From Vulcanisaeta souniana JCM 11219 (GTDB lineage Archaea > Thermoproteota > Thermoprotei > Thermoproteales > Thermocladiaceae), in the NCBI RefSeq assembly GCF_026000775.1, contig NZ_AP026830.1, positions 620,001-684,000 on the forward strand: DNA of 64,000 bases, written 5' to 3'. Shown one piece after another: positions 17,609 through 26,005 of the stretch (position 1 is the first letter of the stretch; each line of letters begins with the position of its first letter). Made by a program: the position numbers and the translations under genes. A model generated the notes under the pieces. It did no database searches. It was not told where the DNA came from and saw only the letters and a program-made list of their open reading frames with translations.

Positions 17609-17612
17609 TATC

Positions 17613-18596
17613 GTGTCTATCCTGGAGAGATTATGGAGGGGTGTGCTCATTGTTTATGCGAGCGATTCCGGTGCTGATACCGCCAATAGGCTATTTAGGT
17701 TGTTGAGGGGGGCTGGCGTGCCGACGGCGATGATTAAGTACGACGGTGATTTGGGTAGGTACTGGGACTGCTTTGACGCCATAGTCCTGGCGATGGCGTT
17801 GAGTGGTGCCGTCAGGCTGGTCTGTAAGTATGCTAAGTCTAAGGTTGTGGATCCAGCAGTGGTTGTGATTGATGATGGGGGTAGGTACGTAATACCCATA
17901 TTGAGCGCCCATTGGGGCGCCAATGAGGTTGCCGAGGCGATTGCCAGGCTAATGGGAGCTGAGGCCGTGATAACCACAGCCGCCGAGTACATGGGCGTCA
18001 CAAACATTGAGGAGTTGGCTAGGCTACTTCATTGTGACATTGCCAACACAGAGGAGTTGCCGAACTTCTACTCGGCGCTCCTTAGTAATAAGCCCATATG
18101 CATCATCGGCATTAATGAATTGCCAAAGAAAGTAAGGGGTAGCTACGTGATTGGGGTTAATGCAGGGTGTAAACACGCCATCGTCGTGGGCGATTCCCAT
18201 CAATCGTTGAAGGGCATCAGGGTGCTGCAGTGCGTGCCGTATAAGGTAGTCATTGGGGTTGGGCTTATGAATGAGGCCGGTATTGATGAGGTAATTAAGG
18301 CCATAAGAACTGCGTTAGATAGGCTCGGTATTGGGGCTGATAGGGTCTTGGCCGTGGTCTCAATAAAGCCGAAGGTTGGTGAAGCAGCTAAGGCGTTAGG
18401 TCTGCCCTTTAGGTTAGTGAGTATTGATGAATTGGAGAGGGTAAATCATGGGTGCGCCACACCGCCGAGTGACGAATTGAGGAGGTTAGGCGTTAGGGGT
18501 GTTGCTGAACTCGCGGCGTTGGCTGCTGGAGGGACTTCACTGCTTCTTAGGAAGATAGTTGTTGGTAGGGTTACGGTAGCCGTAGCGAGGGTCTAA
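17613..18596 (+). CDS. cbiG: Cobalamin biosynthesis protein CbiG (cobalt-precorrin-5A hydrolase)
   Basis: CbiG opens the delta-lactone of cobalt-precorrin-5A and releases acetaldehyde in the anaerobic corrin pathway. The product has the N-terminal CbiG region (SAHWGANEVAEAIARLMGAEAVITTAAE). The C-terminal domain shows IGVGLMNEAGIDEVIKAI, where the classical motif is GxGxxxG(T/A), and closes with GVRGVAELAALAAGG. GTG 17613 is preferred because it lies about 27 bases from the TATA centre and just after the operator, like the other units; an in-frame TTG at 17598 falls inside the operator. It is the first gene of the cobalamin cluster and apparently monocistronic. Confidence 0.9.
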   Translation: MSILERLWRGVLIVYASDSGADTANRLFRLLRGAGVPTAMIKYDGDLGRYWDCFDAIVLAMALSGAVRLVCKYAKSKVVDPAVVVIDDGGRYVIPILSAHWGANEVAEAIARLMGAEAVITTAAEYMGVTNIEELARLLHCDIANTEELPNFYSALLSNKPICIIGINELPKKVRGSYVIGVNAGCKHAIVVGDSHQSLKGIRVLQCVPYKVVIGVGLMNEAGIDEVIKAIRTALDRLGIGADRVLAVVSIKPKVGEAAKALGLPFRLVSIDELERVNHGCATPPSDELRRLGVRGVAELAALAAGGTSLLLRKIVVGRVTVAVARV

Positions 18597-18628
18597 CGCT
18601 TAAAAGCCGGGCATAGAACCATGCTTGA

Positions 18629-19300
18629 ATGCTTTACATAATCGGCGTGGGGCCTGGCGATCCAAGGTTGATAACCGTTAAGGGTCTTGACATACTACGT
18701 TCAGTTAACGTGGTGGCTGGTTGGGGCAGTGTGCTTGATAGATTCAGCGAGTACTTAATCAATAAGAAGGTCATAAAGCTCAGCTATAAGGATGAGACCG
18801 AGGGCCTTAGGGAATTGATAGCGAATGCGGTTAATGACGACGCAGCACTGCTCATGCATGGGGATCCCTCCGTGTCGGAGTCGCAGCTAATGGCAAAGGT
18901 CACGCGGCTGTGTAGGGAGTACGGAGTTACATACGAGGTTGTGCCAGGGGTCTCCTCGGTAAATGCGATATTAGGAATGCTTGGTATCGACCTGGACTCC
19001 TCCGTGTTAGTATCATTGCATGTGAGGGGTTCTCTAGACGATAGGCTTGAGGAGCTTAAAACCATACTAAGGGTACTGAGGAGATACATAATTGTATTAC
19101 CGCCCCCATACCCACACGGCCCACAGCTCATCGCCAAGGCACTACTAGACCTGGACTGCGACCCTGAGACCACAATAATTGAGAGAGCCACATACAATAA
19201 TCAAAGAATTACAAGGACCAGGGCTTCGTACATATTAAGTCTGAGTAATGAGTTTAGTGATTTGACGATAATGGTGATACCGCCCTGTGACCGTGATTAG
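18629..19300 (+). CDS. cbiE: Cobalt-precorrin-7 (C5)-methyltransferase CbiE
   Basis: This 223-residue SAM-dependent tetrapyrrole methyltransferase begins with the family signature MLYIIGVGPGDPRLITVKG. It continues with the GDPSVSESQ loop near residue 75 and the EVVPGVSSV motif near 105, where SAM and substrate are bound. Length and the order of motifs fit CbiE, which methylates C5 late in the ring pathway; the matching decarboxylase/methylase CbiT is encoded further down. A TATA-like GCTTAAAAGCC centred about 26 bases before the ATG suggests its own promoter. That promoter lacks the operator seen at other units. Confidence 0.82.
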   Translation: MLYIIGVGPGDPRLITVKGLDILRSVNVVAGWGSVLDRFSEYLINKKVIKLSYKDETEGLRELIANAVNDDAALLMHGDPSVSESQLMAKVTRLCREYGVTYEVVPGVSSVNAILGMLGIDLDSSVLVSLHVRGSLDDRLEELKTILRVLRRYIIVLPPPYPHGPQLIAKALLDLDCDPETTIIERATYNNQRITRTRASYILSLSNEFSDLTIMVIPPCDRD

Positions 19301-19313
19301 TAATTCTTTTAAA

Positions 19314-19329
19314 TAGGATTTCTATCCGG
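19314..19329. promoter_or_regulatory. Degenerate cobalamin operator (first of tandem pair)
   Basis: TAGGAT-TTCT-ATCCGG has one perfect arm and a partly decayed second arm. It follows TTTTAAA and lies 8 bases before a second, perfect copy, in front of the cbiX-cbiC fusion gene. Confidence 0.65.
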
Positions 19330-19337
19330 GTTTTAAG

Positions 19338-19353
19338 TAGGATATGAATCCTA
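19338..19353. promoter_or_regulatory. Cobalamin operator overlapping the cbiX-cbiC start
   Basis: TAGGAT-ATGA-ATCCTA is a perfect copy, and its spacer contains the annotated ATG (19344). In the other units the start codon comes 4-7 bases after the right arm. Here that position is an in-frame ATA at 19359, which raises a question about the real start. Confidence 0.78.
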
Positions 19354-20381
19354 TATCGATACTTATAATAACCCACGGGTCCCGTAGGTCTGAGTTCCTG
19401 GATTGGTTTAATGACTTAGAGAATTATGTTGAGGATCGGCTCAGTGGCTTGGGTTTAATAGCACGTGTAAGCATTGCCCATAATGAATACTCAAGCCCCA
19501 ATTGGAGGGATGTGCTAAGGGAGCATCTAAGCCGTGGTATTAAGCGCATAATCATTGCTCTGGCATTCCTAGGCCCGGGGAATCACGTGATTAAGGACAT
19601 AATGGGGTCCTTAAGCATTCAGGAGTTTAATAAGTGGGTTAGGGCATCGTGGGGCGGTTACGAGTTTGAGGCTTACGTTACCAAGCCATTAATTGACTCC
19701 GTACTTGTTAGGGAGGCGTTGCTTTCAAGGATAATCAATGCCCTGGACGTACCCACGTACTTGACTAGGTACGTCATGGATTCTGAAGAAATTGAAAGAA
19801 ATAGCATGAATGAAGTGATTGAATTAGTCCGTAGGGAGCTTAATACTGATGACCAGGTACTCATTAGGCTAGTGGCAAAGGCAGTATTTGCCACGGGCAA
19901 CCCAGCCCTTGTTAAGTACGTCCATGTTGACCCAAGGGTACCTGACGTGTTTAAGGAATTAGTGAACAACGGCGTCACGGTGGTTGCCGATACTAAAATG
20001 GTGATGGCAGGCCTTAGATGGGGCAACACGGTGACTTTAATAGATGATGCAGAGACCATTAAATTGACAAATGAGCTCGGCATCACGAGGGCTGCGGCGT
20101 CAATGAGGATAGCACTGAGTAAGTACAAACCCGCAATGCCCATCATTGGTAATTCACCCACGGCCCTCGTTGAAGTACTTAGGTTAATTAGGGAGGGTCT
20201 CGAGGTCCCCATGGTAATTGCATCACCGCCAGGATTTACCAACGCTGCGAACGCCAAGGAGGATTTGATCAAAATTGGAATACCAAGCATAGTCGTGAGG
20301 GGCACGTACGGAGGTAGTAATGTGGCTGCGGCCGTATTCAATGAATTAATTAGTATGGTGAGGAGGAGACATGGTTGGTAA
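19344..20381 (+). CDS. Fusion of CbiX-type cobaltochelatase and CbiC precorrin-8X methylmutase
   Basis: Residues 1 to about 125 form a CbiX-like sirohydrochlorin cobaltochelatase, which inserts cobalt: ILIITHGSRRSEF has the catalytic-type histidine, and ALAFLGPGNHVIKDI has the second one. Residues about 135-345 form a CbiC domain, which migrates the C11 methyl to C12 (VKYVHVDPRVPD, VADTKMVMAGL, IIGNSPTALVEV, and a glycine-rich C-terminus). The segment corresponding to the usual VIHATG around the catalytic histidine of CbiC/CobH reads AVFATGN, with phenylalanine in its place. The gene leads an operon with cbiH, cbiD, cbiT and cbiL and overlaps cbiH by 11 bases. The start is ATG 19344 or possibly ATA 19359. 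Confidence 0.88.
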   Translation: MNPISILIITHGSRRSEFLDWFNDLENYVEDRLSGLGLIARVSIAHNEYSSPNWRDVLREHLSRGIKRIIIALAFLGPGNHVIKDIMGSLSIQEFNKWVRASWGGYEFEAYVTKPLIDSVLVREALLSRIINALDVPTYLTRYVMDSEEIERNSMNEVIELVRRELNTDDQVLIRLVAKAVFATGNPALVKYVHVDPRVPDVFKELVNNGVTVVADTKMVMAGLRWGNTVTLIDDAETIKLTNELGITRAAASMRIALSKYKPAMPIIGNSPTALVEVLRLIREGLEVPMVIASPPGFTNAANAKEDLIKIGIPSIVVRGTYGGSNVAAAVFNELISMVRRRHGW

Positions 20382-21102
20382 GCTCTATGTAGTCGGCATT
20401 GGACCGGGAAGCCCTGAACTAAGGACTGTGGCTGCCATTAACGCCATTAGAGATAGTGACGTGGTTATTGGCTATAACACGTATGTAAATCTAATTAGCG
20501 ATTTAATCAATGGTAAGGAAGTGGTTAGATCGAGAATGCATGAGGAGGTCATGAGGGCTAGGCTAGCCATTGAGAAGGCTCTCGATGGCCATGTGGTATC
20601 GCTGGTGAGTGGTGGTGATCCCCAGGTCTATGGGTTGGCGAGCCTTGTCCTCGAGTTACTAAATAAGGAGGGGCTCGACCTAAGGCCTACCATAATACCA
20701 GGAGTCACCGCGGCCCTCGCAGCGGCCGCTAGGTTGGGCGCGCCCTTAAACATGGATTTCGCGGTCATAAACCTAAGCAACCTATTGGTTAATGATGAGG
20801 AGATCATGATGAGGGTTAAGGCAGCCGCGGGCGGTGACTTCGTGATTGCCCTGTATAACCTGATCAGTAAGGACGTGCTTGTTAAGGCCATGAACCTAAT
20901 ATCCACGTTCAGAAGTGCATCAACGCCAGTGGGCATTGTCAGGAATGCCTATAGGGATGGCGAGTTCGTGCTAACGACAAACCTAGGTAACTGGATGAGG
21001 TATTTGGAGGCCGTGGATATGAATACGACATTAATAATAGGTAACTCAAGAACCTATGTTTACAGAGGGCTCATGATAACGCCGAGGGGCTACAGGGTAT
21101 GA
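20371..21102 (+). CDS. cbiH: Precorrin-3B/cobalt-factor III C17-methyltransferase CbiH
   Basis: CbiH methylates C17 and drives ring contraction in anaerobic corrin synthesis. The 243-residue protein has the tetrapyrrole methylase signature KLYVVGIGPGSPELRT at its start, VSLVSGGDPQVYGLASLV near residue 70, and IIPGVTAALAAAARLGAPL near 108. The stretch ALYNLISKD near 170 resembles the ALYNPxSxxR motif typical of C17 methylases, with leucine for proline. It overlaps the upstream fusion gene and the downstream cbiD, as expected for a translationally coupled operon. Confidence 0.9.
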   Translation: MVGKLYVVGIGPGSPELRTVAAINAIRDSDVVIGYNTYVNLISDLINGKEVVRSRMHEEVMRARLAIEKALDGHVVSLVSGGDPQVYGLASLVLELLNKEGLDLRPTIIPGVTAALAAAARLGAPLNMDFAVINLSNLLVNDEEIMMRVKAAAGGDFVIALYNLISKDVLVKAMNLISTFRSASTPVGIVRNAYRDGEFVLTTNLGNWMRYLEAVDMNTTLIIGNSRTYVYRGLMITPRGYRV

Positions 21103-22151
21103 GTGTGATTGATTACTTTAAACGCTTTGGCATAACCACGGGGGCTGCCGCCGCGGCGGCCGCGAAGGCGGCGGTTATAGCATTAATTAAAGGCGTAATG
21201 TCCAACAGCGTCACCATACCAACACCCGTTGGCCTCAGGCTTGAGGTAGCCGTCGATAGGGTCTTCACGGAGGGCGGCTATGTATGTGCTGATGTGCGTA
21301 AAATCGCCGGTGATAACCCCGACAAGCTGGATAACGCCGTGATCAGGGCCTGCGTGCATCCAATAGGCGAAGGGACAATAAGGATTGTAGGTGGGCGTGG
21401 CGTGGGTAAGGTCGTGAGGCCAAGCTTAAGCATTCCTATGGGTGAGTCAGCCATTAGCCCCACGACTAAGCTCATGATTGAGAATGCGGTTAGGGAAGTC
21501 GTAAGCTCGGGTGTTGAAGTAATCATTGAGGTGCCCAACGGTGAGGAGTTGGCTAGGTTCACGATGAATGAGGATGTCGGTATAATCGGTGGCATATCCA
21601 TACTCGGGACGACGGGTATCGAGTGGCCCGTAAGTGATGAGTCCTTCATACAACACATAAAGGTTCAATTAATGGCTTTAAGGAGGGATAGTGATGGCGT
21701 GGTGATCGCCTCAGGCAATAGGGCTGTTAACTTCGCCAAGGCCATTTACGACCTACCCGTGGTCAAGGTCGGCGATTTAGTAGGCGCCTCGGTTAGGGAG
21801 GCCATTGGGCTGGGCTTCCGTAAGGTAGTCGTGGCATCGTTGCCAGGGAAGGCCGTTAAGCTCGCGGCCGGTTTACTAAATACGCACAGCTCAGCTGGTG
21901 ATGCGAGAATCGAGACAATCACCTGGGCCGCAGTAATGGCTGGGATCAATGGTGAGGCCCTACGTAAGATCGCCTCCTCTAAAACGGTCGGCGAGGCCTT
22001 GCATTACCTCGGTGATGCCGCGGGTAGGGTTATGGGGATAATAGCCGAGAGGGCGCTTACCAGGTTAAGGAAGTTGGGCAATGCTTCCCTCGAGATTGTG
22101 ATATTTAGCGATAATGGTGAGGTACTCGCGAGGGTTGGCGACCATGAGTAA
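21099..22151 (+). CDS. cbiD: Cobalt-precorrin-5B C1-methyltransferase CbiD
   Basis: CbiD methylates C1 of the corrin ring in the anaerobic route. The 350-residue product starts with FGITTGAAAAAAAKAAV, the family's TTGxxAAAA signature. It continues with GGRGVGKVVRPSL, GGISILGTTGIEWPVS near residue 165, and the C-terminal AGLLNTHSSAGDARIE. The ATG overlaps the cbiH stop codon (ATGA). Local G+C is higher than in the flanking accessory DNA but similar to the rest of the cobalamin locus. Confidence 0.95.
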   Translation: MSVIDYFKRFGITTGAAAAAAAKAAVIALIKGVMSNSVTIPTPVGLRLEVAVDRVFTEGGYVCADVRKIAGDNPDKLDNAVIRACVHPIGEGTIRIVGGRGVGKVVRPSLSIPMGESAISPTTKLMIENAVREVVSSGVEVIIEVPNGEELARFTMNEDVGIIGGISILGTTGIEWPVSDESFIQHIKVQLMALRRDSDGVVIASGNRAVNFAKAIYDLPVVKVGDLVGASVREAIGLGFRKVVVASLPGKAVKLAAGLLNTHSSAGDARIETITWAAVMAGINGEALRKIASSKTVGEALHYLGDAAGRVMGIIAERALTRLRKLGNASLEIVIFSDNGEVLARVGDHE

Positions 22152-22803
22152 TCCTCTCTGGCGGTACGTAACCCCTGGAATACCTGACGAATTATTTGAA
22201 CGTGTTGGGGTAATCCCAATGACTAAGGAGGAGGTTAGGGCGTTGGTGATTTCGAAGCTTAGGCTGAGGGAGGACTCGAGGGTGCTGGATATAGGTTCGG
22301 GAACAGGCTCGGTGACTGTGGAGGCCGCCCTAATGGCCAGGAGAGGCCTCGTTTACGCCATCGATAGTGACGAAAATGCCGTGGAACTCACGCGGAGAAA
22401 CGCCATTAGGTTTGGTGTGAGTGATAGGGTCATTGTCATACATGGTGAGGCACCTGAAGCATTAAATCAAGTGCCTGGTGAGGTGGATGCCGCGTTCGTA
22501 GGTGGTAGTGGTGGTAGGTTGAGGGACATAATCGTGGGCGTGTGTGGTAAATTAAGCGTGGGCGGTCGCCTAGTAATTGATGCAATAACCCTGGAGAACG
22601 CATCGCTGGCCCTGGCGACCATGGCCGAGTTAGGCTTCGTGAACGTGGAGGTCACAGAAGTCGTTATAGCCAAGGGCCTGAGGACTGGCGTTGGCACCGT
22701 AATGCTCTCGAGAAACCCAATATTCATAATAGCTGGCGAGAAGAATAGGTGTGGGCGGGTATCCTCGGTGGTAAGCATTAAGGACGCCATTAAACAGCGG
22801 TGA
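22144..22803 (+). CDS. cbiT: Cobalt-precorrin-6B decarboxylating C15-methyltransferase CbiT
   Basis: CbiT methylates C15 and removes the C12 acetate carboxyl. The product has a class I methyltransferase fold: VLDIGSGTGSVTVEAALM near residue 47 (SAM-binding motif I), AIDSDENAVELTRRNA, and AFVGGSGGRLRDI near 115, a CbiT hallmark. The start is ATG 22144 because PGIPDELFERVGVIPMTKEEVRA, the usual N-terminus, follows directly. That start overlaps the end of cbiD by 8 bases. It partners functionally with CbiE, encoded at 18.6 kb; the two are fused in CobL of aerobic bacteria. Confidence 0.93.
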   Translation: MSNPLWRYVTPGIPDELFERVGVIPMTKEEVRALVISKLRLREDSRVLDIGSGTGSVTVEAALMARRGLVYAIDSDENAVELTRRNAIRFGVSDRVIVIHGEAPEALNQVPGEVDAAFVGGSGGRLRDIIVGVCGKLSVGGRLVIDAITLENASLALATMAELGFVNVEVTEVVIAKGLRTGVGTVMLSRNPIFIIAGEKNRCGRVSSVVSIKDAIKQR

Positions 22804-23510
22804 TTAGGGTGGGCAAAGAGCTTAGTAATGAAGTGCCTAAGCTATACGTCATTGGGTTAGGGCCTGGCGATCCAGGATTAATCACGGTCATGGGTGCCGA
22901 GGTACTTCGTAAGGTTAAGCTTGTGTTCATACCTTACTCCACTAGTAGCAATAGGAGTTTGGCGTACACCATAGTCAGTAAGTACATTGGCCCAGACACC
23001 CAGGTGGTGTTCCTCGGTTTTCCCATGGTTAAGGAACCAAGTAAGGAGGTATTAATGGGGAATGCCAGGGCCATATGCGATGGGTTACGTAGGTATGGTA
23101 GTGCGGCGTTTGTGGTGCTTGGTGACTCATCTCTATACAGTACCTTCTATAGGATTAAGCCATTCATTGACTGCGATTACGAACCCATAATTGTGCCTGG
23201 GGTCTCCTCAATAATGGCATGCGCTGCCAGGGCCGGTGTTAATTTAGCGGTTGGTGATGAGTCGATAGTCATACTTGTGGGTGACGATATCGAGGGCTTA
23301 ATGAGGGCTACGGGCTTTGCCGACACGATAATAGTACTCAAGGGGAGTGCGGACATGGGCAGGGTCGCCTCGCTACTTAGGAATTATGAGTATTCCGTGA
23401 CTTACGCCAGGCGGTGCTATATGGATGGTGAGTTAATAATTAATGAGCCAAGTGGTGAGTTGCCTAGGGACTACTTCTCACTAGTCATAGCTAGAAGGAT
23501 TTATAAGTAG
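22800..23510 (+). CDS. cbiL: Cobalt-factor II C20-methyltransferase CbiL
   Basis: CbiL methylates C20, the first methylation after cobalt insertion. The 236-residue protein shows KLYVIGLGPGDPGLITVMGAEVL, FIPYSTSSNRSLAYTI near residue 41 (a CbiL-typical P-x-x-S-x-x-R-S pattern), GDSSLYSTFYRI near 103 and IIVPGVSSIMACAARAG near 124. The GTG start at 22800 overlaps the cbiT stop; a second in-frame GTG is at 22809. It is the last gene of the cbiXC-H-D-T-L operon. The cbiF promoter begins within its final codons. Confidence 0.9.
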   Translation: MIRVGKELSNEVPKLYVIGLGPGDPGLITVMGAEVLRKVKLVFIPYSTSSNRSLAYTIVSKYIGPDTQVVFLGFPMVKEPSKEVLMGNARAICDGLRRYGSAAFVVLGDSSLYSTFYRIKPFIDCDYEPIIVPGVSSIMACAARAGVNLAVGDESIVILVGDDIEGLMRATGFADTIIVLKGSADMGRVASLLRNYEYSVTYARRCYMDGELIINEPSGELPRDYFSLVIARRIYK

Positions 23511-23523
23511 GATAATGATCCTA
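23508..23523. promoter_or_regulatory. Cobalamin-regulon operator upstream of cbiF
   Basis: TAGGAT-AATG-ATCCTA is a perfect inverted repeat following TTTATAAG (23500-23507) and ending 5 bases before the ATG at 23529. The TATA box lies inside the last codons of cbiL, so cbiF can be transcribed separately. Confidence 0.8.
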
Positions 23524-23528
23524 CATCG

Positions 23529-24329
23529 ATGGTTGGGAAGGTGGTCTTCGTTGGGGCCGGGTCTGGTGATCCGGAACTCATTACCGTGAAGGGTATGAAG
23601 TACCTGCAGCAGGCCGACGTAGTTATTTACGCGGGCTCCTTGGTAAATCCGGATGTGCTTAGGTGGGCTAGGCCAGGCGCGGAGATTCATAATAGTGCTT
23701 CAATGACGCTTGAGGAGATCGTGGATATAATGGTCACCAGGGCCAGGGAGGGTAAGCTGGTGGTTAGGCTTAAGTCGGGTGATGCGAGCATATACGGCGC
23801 ACTACTTGAGGAGATTATCGCGCTTAGGGAGGCCGGCATACCGTATGAGGTGGTGCCTGGGGTCACCGCGGCGTTGGCCGCGGCCGCCGTGCTGGGCATT
23901 GAGTTAACCTTACCCAAGGTTGCCCAGACCCTAATCATAACCAGGGCCTCGGCTAGGGTGACGATGCAGGGCTCAATAAAGGACTTCGCCAAGGCAATGC
24001 TCATAGGCGCGACGATGGCCATATACACCGGTGTTCACCTAATCGATAAGGTGGTTAAGGAGTTGAGGGAGGCCGGCGTGCCCGATGATACGCCGGTCGC
24101 GGTGGTTTACAAGGCGACGTGGCCCGACCAAGTGATAATTAGGGGAACACTGTCCGACATCGCCGAGAAGGTCAAGAGGGCTAGGATAACCAAGGACTCC
24201 GTGATAATAGTGGGTAAGGCCGCAGACCCATCCATCCTGGACACGCCGGTAAGATCGAGCGTCTACGACCCAAGGCACACCCACAGCTTTAGACCAAAGC
24301 CTAAGATCAACAGCGTAGACACTGAGTAA
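23529..24329 (+). CDS. cbiF: Cobalt-precorrin-4 C11-methyltransferase CbiF
   Basis: CbiF methylates C11 of cobalt-precorrin-4. The 266-residue protein has GKVVFVGAGSGDPELITVKGMKYL, the highly typical DVVIYAGSLVNPDVL near residue 33, VVRLKSGDASIYGALLEEI near 80, and YEVVPGVTAALAAAAVLGIELTLP near 105. These identify CbiF/CobM among the methylases. A dedicated promoter with an operator precedes it. It is followed by about 550 bases without a clear gene and then the corrinoid importer genes. Confidence 0.94.
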   Translation: MVGKVVFVGAGSGDPELITVKGMKYLQQADVVIYAGSLVNPDVLRWARPGAEIHNSASMTLEEIVDIMVTRAREGKLVVRLKSGDASIYGALLEEIIALREAGIPYEVVPGVTAALAAAAVLGIELTLPKVAQTLIITRASARVTMQGSIKDFAKAMLIGATMAIYTGVHLIDKVVKELREAGVPDDTPVAVVYKATWPDQVIIRGTLSDIAEKVKRARITKDSVIIVGKAADPSILDTPVRSSVYDPRHTHSFRPKPKINSVDTE

Positions 24330-24863
24330 AACGGTGGACTAAGGCATGAAAAGCTCAATACATGTCATTGTAATAAGTAAAAACGTGGACATGGCTTGGC
24401 TAAAGCCGAGATAAATGGAGTTGGTTCAGAGCCTTGCGGATGCAAGCTTAATGAGGTGATGTACTAATAAGCACAAGATCACTTGGGGAAGTCATTAAGC
24501 TTAGCTTATCGTATGCTAAATTAAGCCTATATGGTGGGGAGGGTTACGTAGTCACAGAGATAATTAACGACCTACTAATCGACGTATCATAATTAACCCA
24601 GAAACCAGAGCATTGAAAAACAGGCCTAACAGCCGTATGGTAGTTATAAAGCTCAGTAATGATTAAGGACCAAACCTAATTATTAATTACACAATGAACA
24701 ACGCAAGTCATTTTCTAGCATTAACAGTTCAATAAGCCCACAAACACTTTACATGCTGAGGTTGTAATCATGGATTAGTCGCTCGAAATGACTGCTGTAA
24801 ATTAAGGAGTAAATTTACGGTGATATAATTGATAAAAATTCTGCGAATGGAAAGGCTTTTAAA
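24330..24863. other. Gap after cbiF with a possible coding remnant
   Basis: No complete gene is seen in these 530 bases. A reading frame at 24455-24592 encodes about 45 residues that look protein-like (LISTRSLGEVIKLSLSYAK, then YVVTEIINDLLIDV). It has no upstream start codon, because TGA at 24452-24454 precedes it directly. It may be the 3' remnant of a decayed gene. A small hairpin, CTTGC-GGAT-GCAAG, is just upstream at about 24433-24446. I do not recognise the family. Confidence 0.35.
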
Positions 24864-24879
24864 TAGGATGCGTATCCTA
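24864..24879. promoter_or_regulatory. Cobalamin-regulon operator upstream of the corrinoid importer operon
   Basis: TAGGAT-GCGT-ATCCTA is a perfect inverted repeat placed after TTTTAAA and 4-7 bases before the start codon (GTG 24884 or ATG 24887) of the binding-protein gene. It would control the whole importer and chelatase operon. Confidence 0.82.
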
Positions 24880-24886
24880 CTACGTG

Positions 24887-26005
24887 ATGTCGGTCGTCAT
24901 GTCGAGGATAGGTAAGGTAACTGCAGCATTACTCACAATAATAGCGGTGGCAATAGCCCTTATAGCGACAATAACACTGTATGAGTGGAGTGCGCATAAG
25001 TCTACAACCCAAGTCGTCTCTTACGTCTACTACTCATCGCCTAATTTCGAAATCGTTAGTTACAATGGTACCTCCATTACTGTTGAGAATTATGGGTCTA
25101 ACGTAACCATGAAAATACCCGTTAAGAGAATCGTGGCCGATAACACCGTCGCCATGCAGATACTAATCGATATAGGGGCTGGAAACACGGTGGTGGGTAT
25201 TGAGGGCTACGCTAAGGAGCTTCCCTGGCTCTTTGGGAACTTAACGACACTACCGGCCGTGAGTCAAGGAATGTGGTCATGGAATTACGAGGAGATAATT
25301 AACCTAAAGCCCAACCTAGTCATAGAGTGGAGCTACGGTGTCCAAACAGTGAGGGGTAAGCTAAGCCCATTTGGCATTCCAGTGATTGGTTATGGACCTC
25401 AGGATAACTTATCATCATTCATATACCTCCTCGGGTTAATCACCAACCACACTGGCAATGCCGTGAAACTAATCGACTTCATTAACAATGTGCACCAGGT
25501 ATTGCAGAGGGGCTTGAGTAAAGTTCCCACTAGGTATAAGGCCTACGTAATTTTCGATTACGAATACAGCTTATGGTTCACATCAGGCCCCTCTGGAGAC
25601 CCGTATTGGGCGGCCGTCAATGCCGGCCTACAGCCATGCTTCAATAAGTCAATGCAGGTTGAGCCCAGTGCCGTGCTCCAATGTAACCCAGACGTCATAA
25701 TCGCAGTGACGTGGAGTTTAAACCCGCATTCACTGAACGCCACGGCCTACTGCGAATCAATAATTAACTCAATAAGGAGCAACCCAATACTCAACACAAC
25801 TAATGCCGTTAGGTACGGCAGGGTCATCGTAATACCCGGTTACTTAACCGAGGGACCGCCGCAGTTAATAGTCTCGTTATACATAGCCAGCCAAGTATAC
25901 ACGAATGCCTTCGGTGGCGTTAACGCCACTCAATACCTTAACCAATACTTCGAGGAGTTCCTAAGGACTGCTAAACCGGGTGGTACTTGGTGGTGCAGTG
26001 GGTGA
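24887..26005 (+). CDS. Corrinoid/iron-type ABC transporter substrate-binding protein
   Basis: This BtuF/FecB-like binding protein should capture a corrinoid or metal chelate outside the membrane. A hydrophobic N-terminal segment (about residues 10-32) acts as signal or anchor. The binding domain includes KRIVADNTVAMQILIDIGAGNTVVGI, the EEIINLKPNLVIEW segment typical of class III binding proteins, and later PSAVLQCNPDVIIAVTWSL. Operon position with BtuC/BtuD-like genes, ChlID and CobN, behind the cobalamin operator, makes a corrinoid or cobalt ligand likely. ATG 24887 is preferred; GTG 24884 is possible. It overlaps the permease start. Confidence 0.85.
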   Translation: MSVVMSRIGKVTAALLTIIAVAIALIATITLYEWSAHKSTTQVVSYVYYSSPNFEIVSYNGTSITVENYGSNVTMKIPVKRIVADNTVAMQILIDIGAGNTVVGIEGYAKELPWLFGNLTTLPAVSQGMWSWNYEEIINLKPNLVIEWSYGVQTVRGKLSPFGIPVIGYGPQDNLSSFIYLLGLITNHTGNAVKLIDFINNVHQVLQRGLSKVPTRYKAYVIFDYEYSLWFTSGPSGDPYWAAVNAGLQPCFNKSMQVEPSAVLQCNPDVIIAVTWSLNPHSLNATAYCESIINSIRSNPILNTTNAVRYGRVIVIPGYLTEGPPQLIVSLYIASQVYTNAFGGVNATQYLNQYFEEFLRTAKPGGTWWCSG

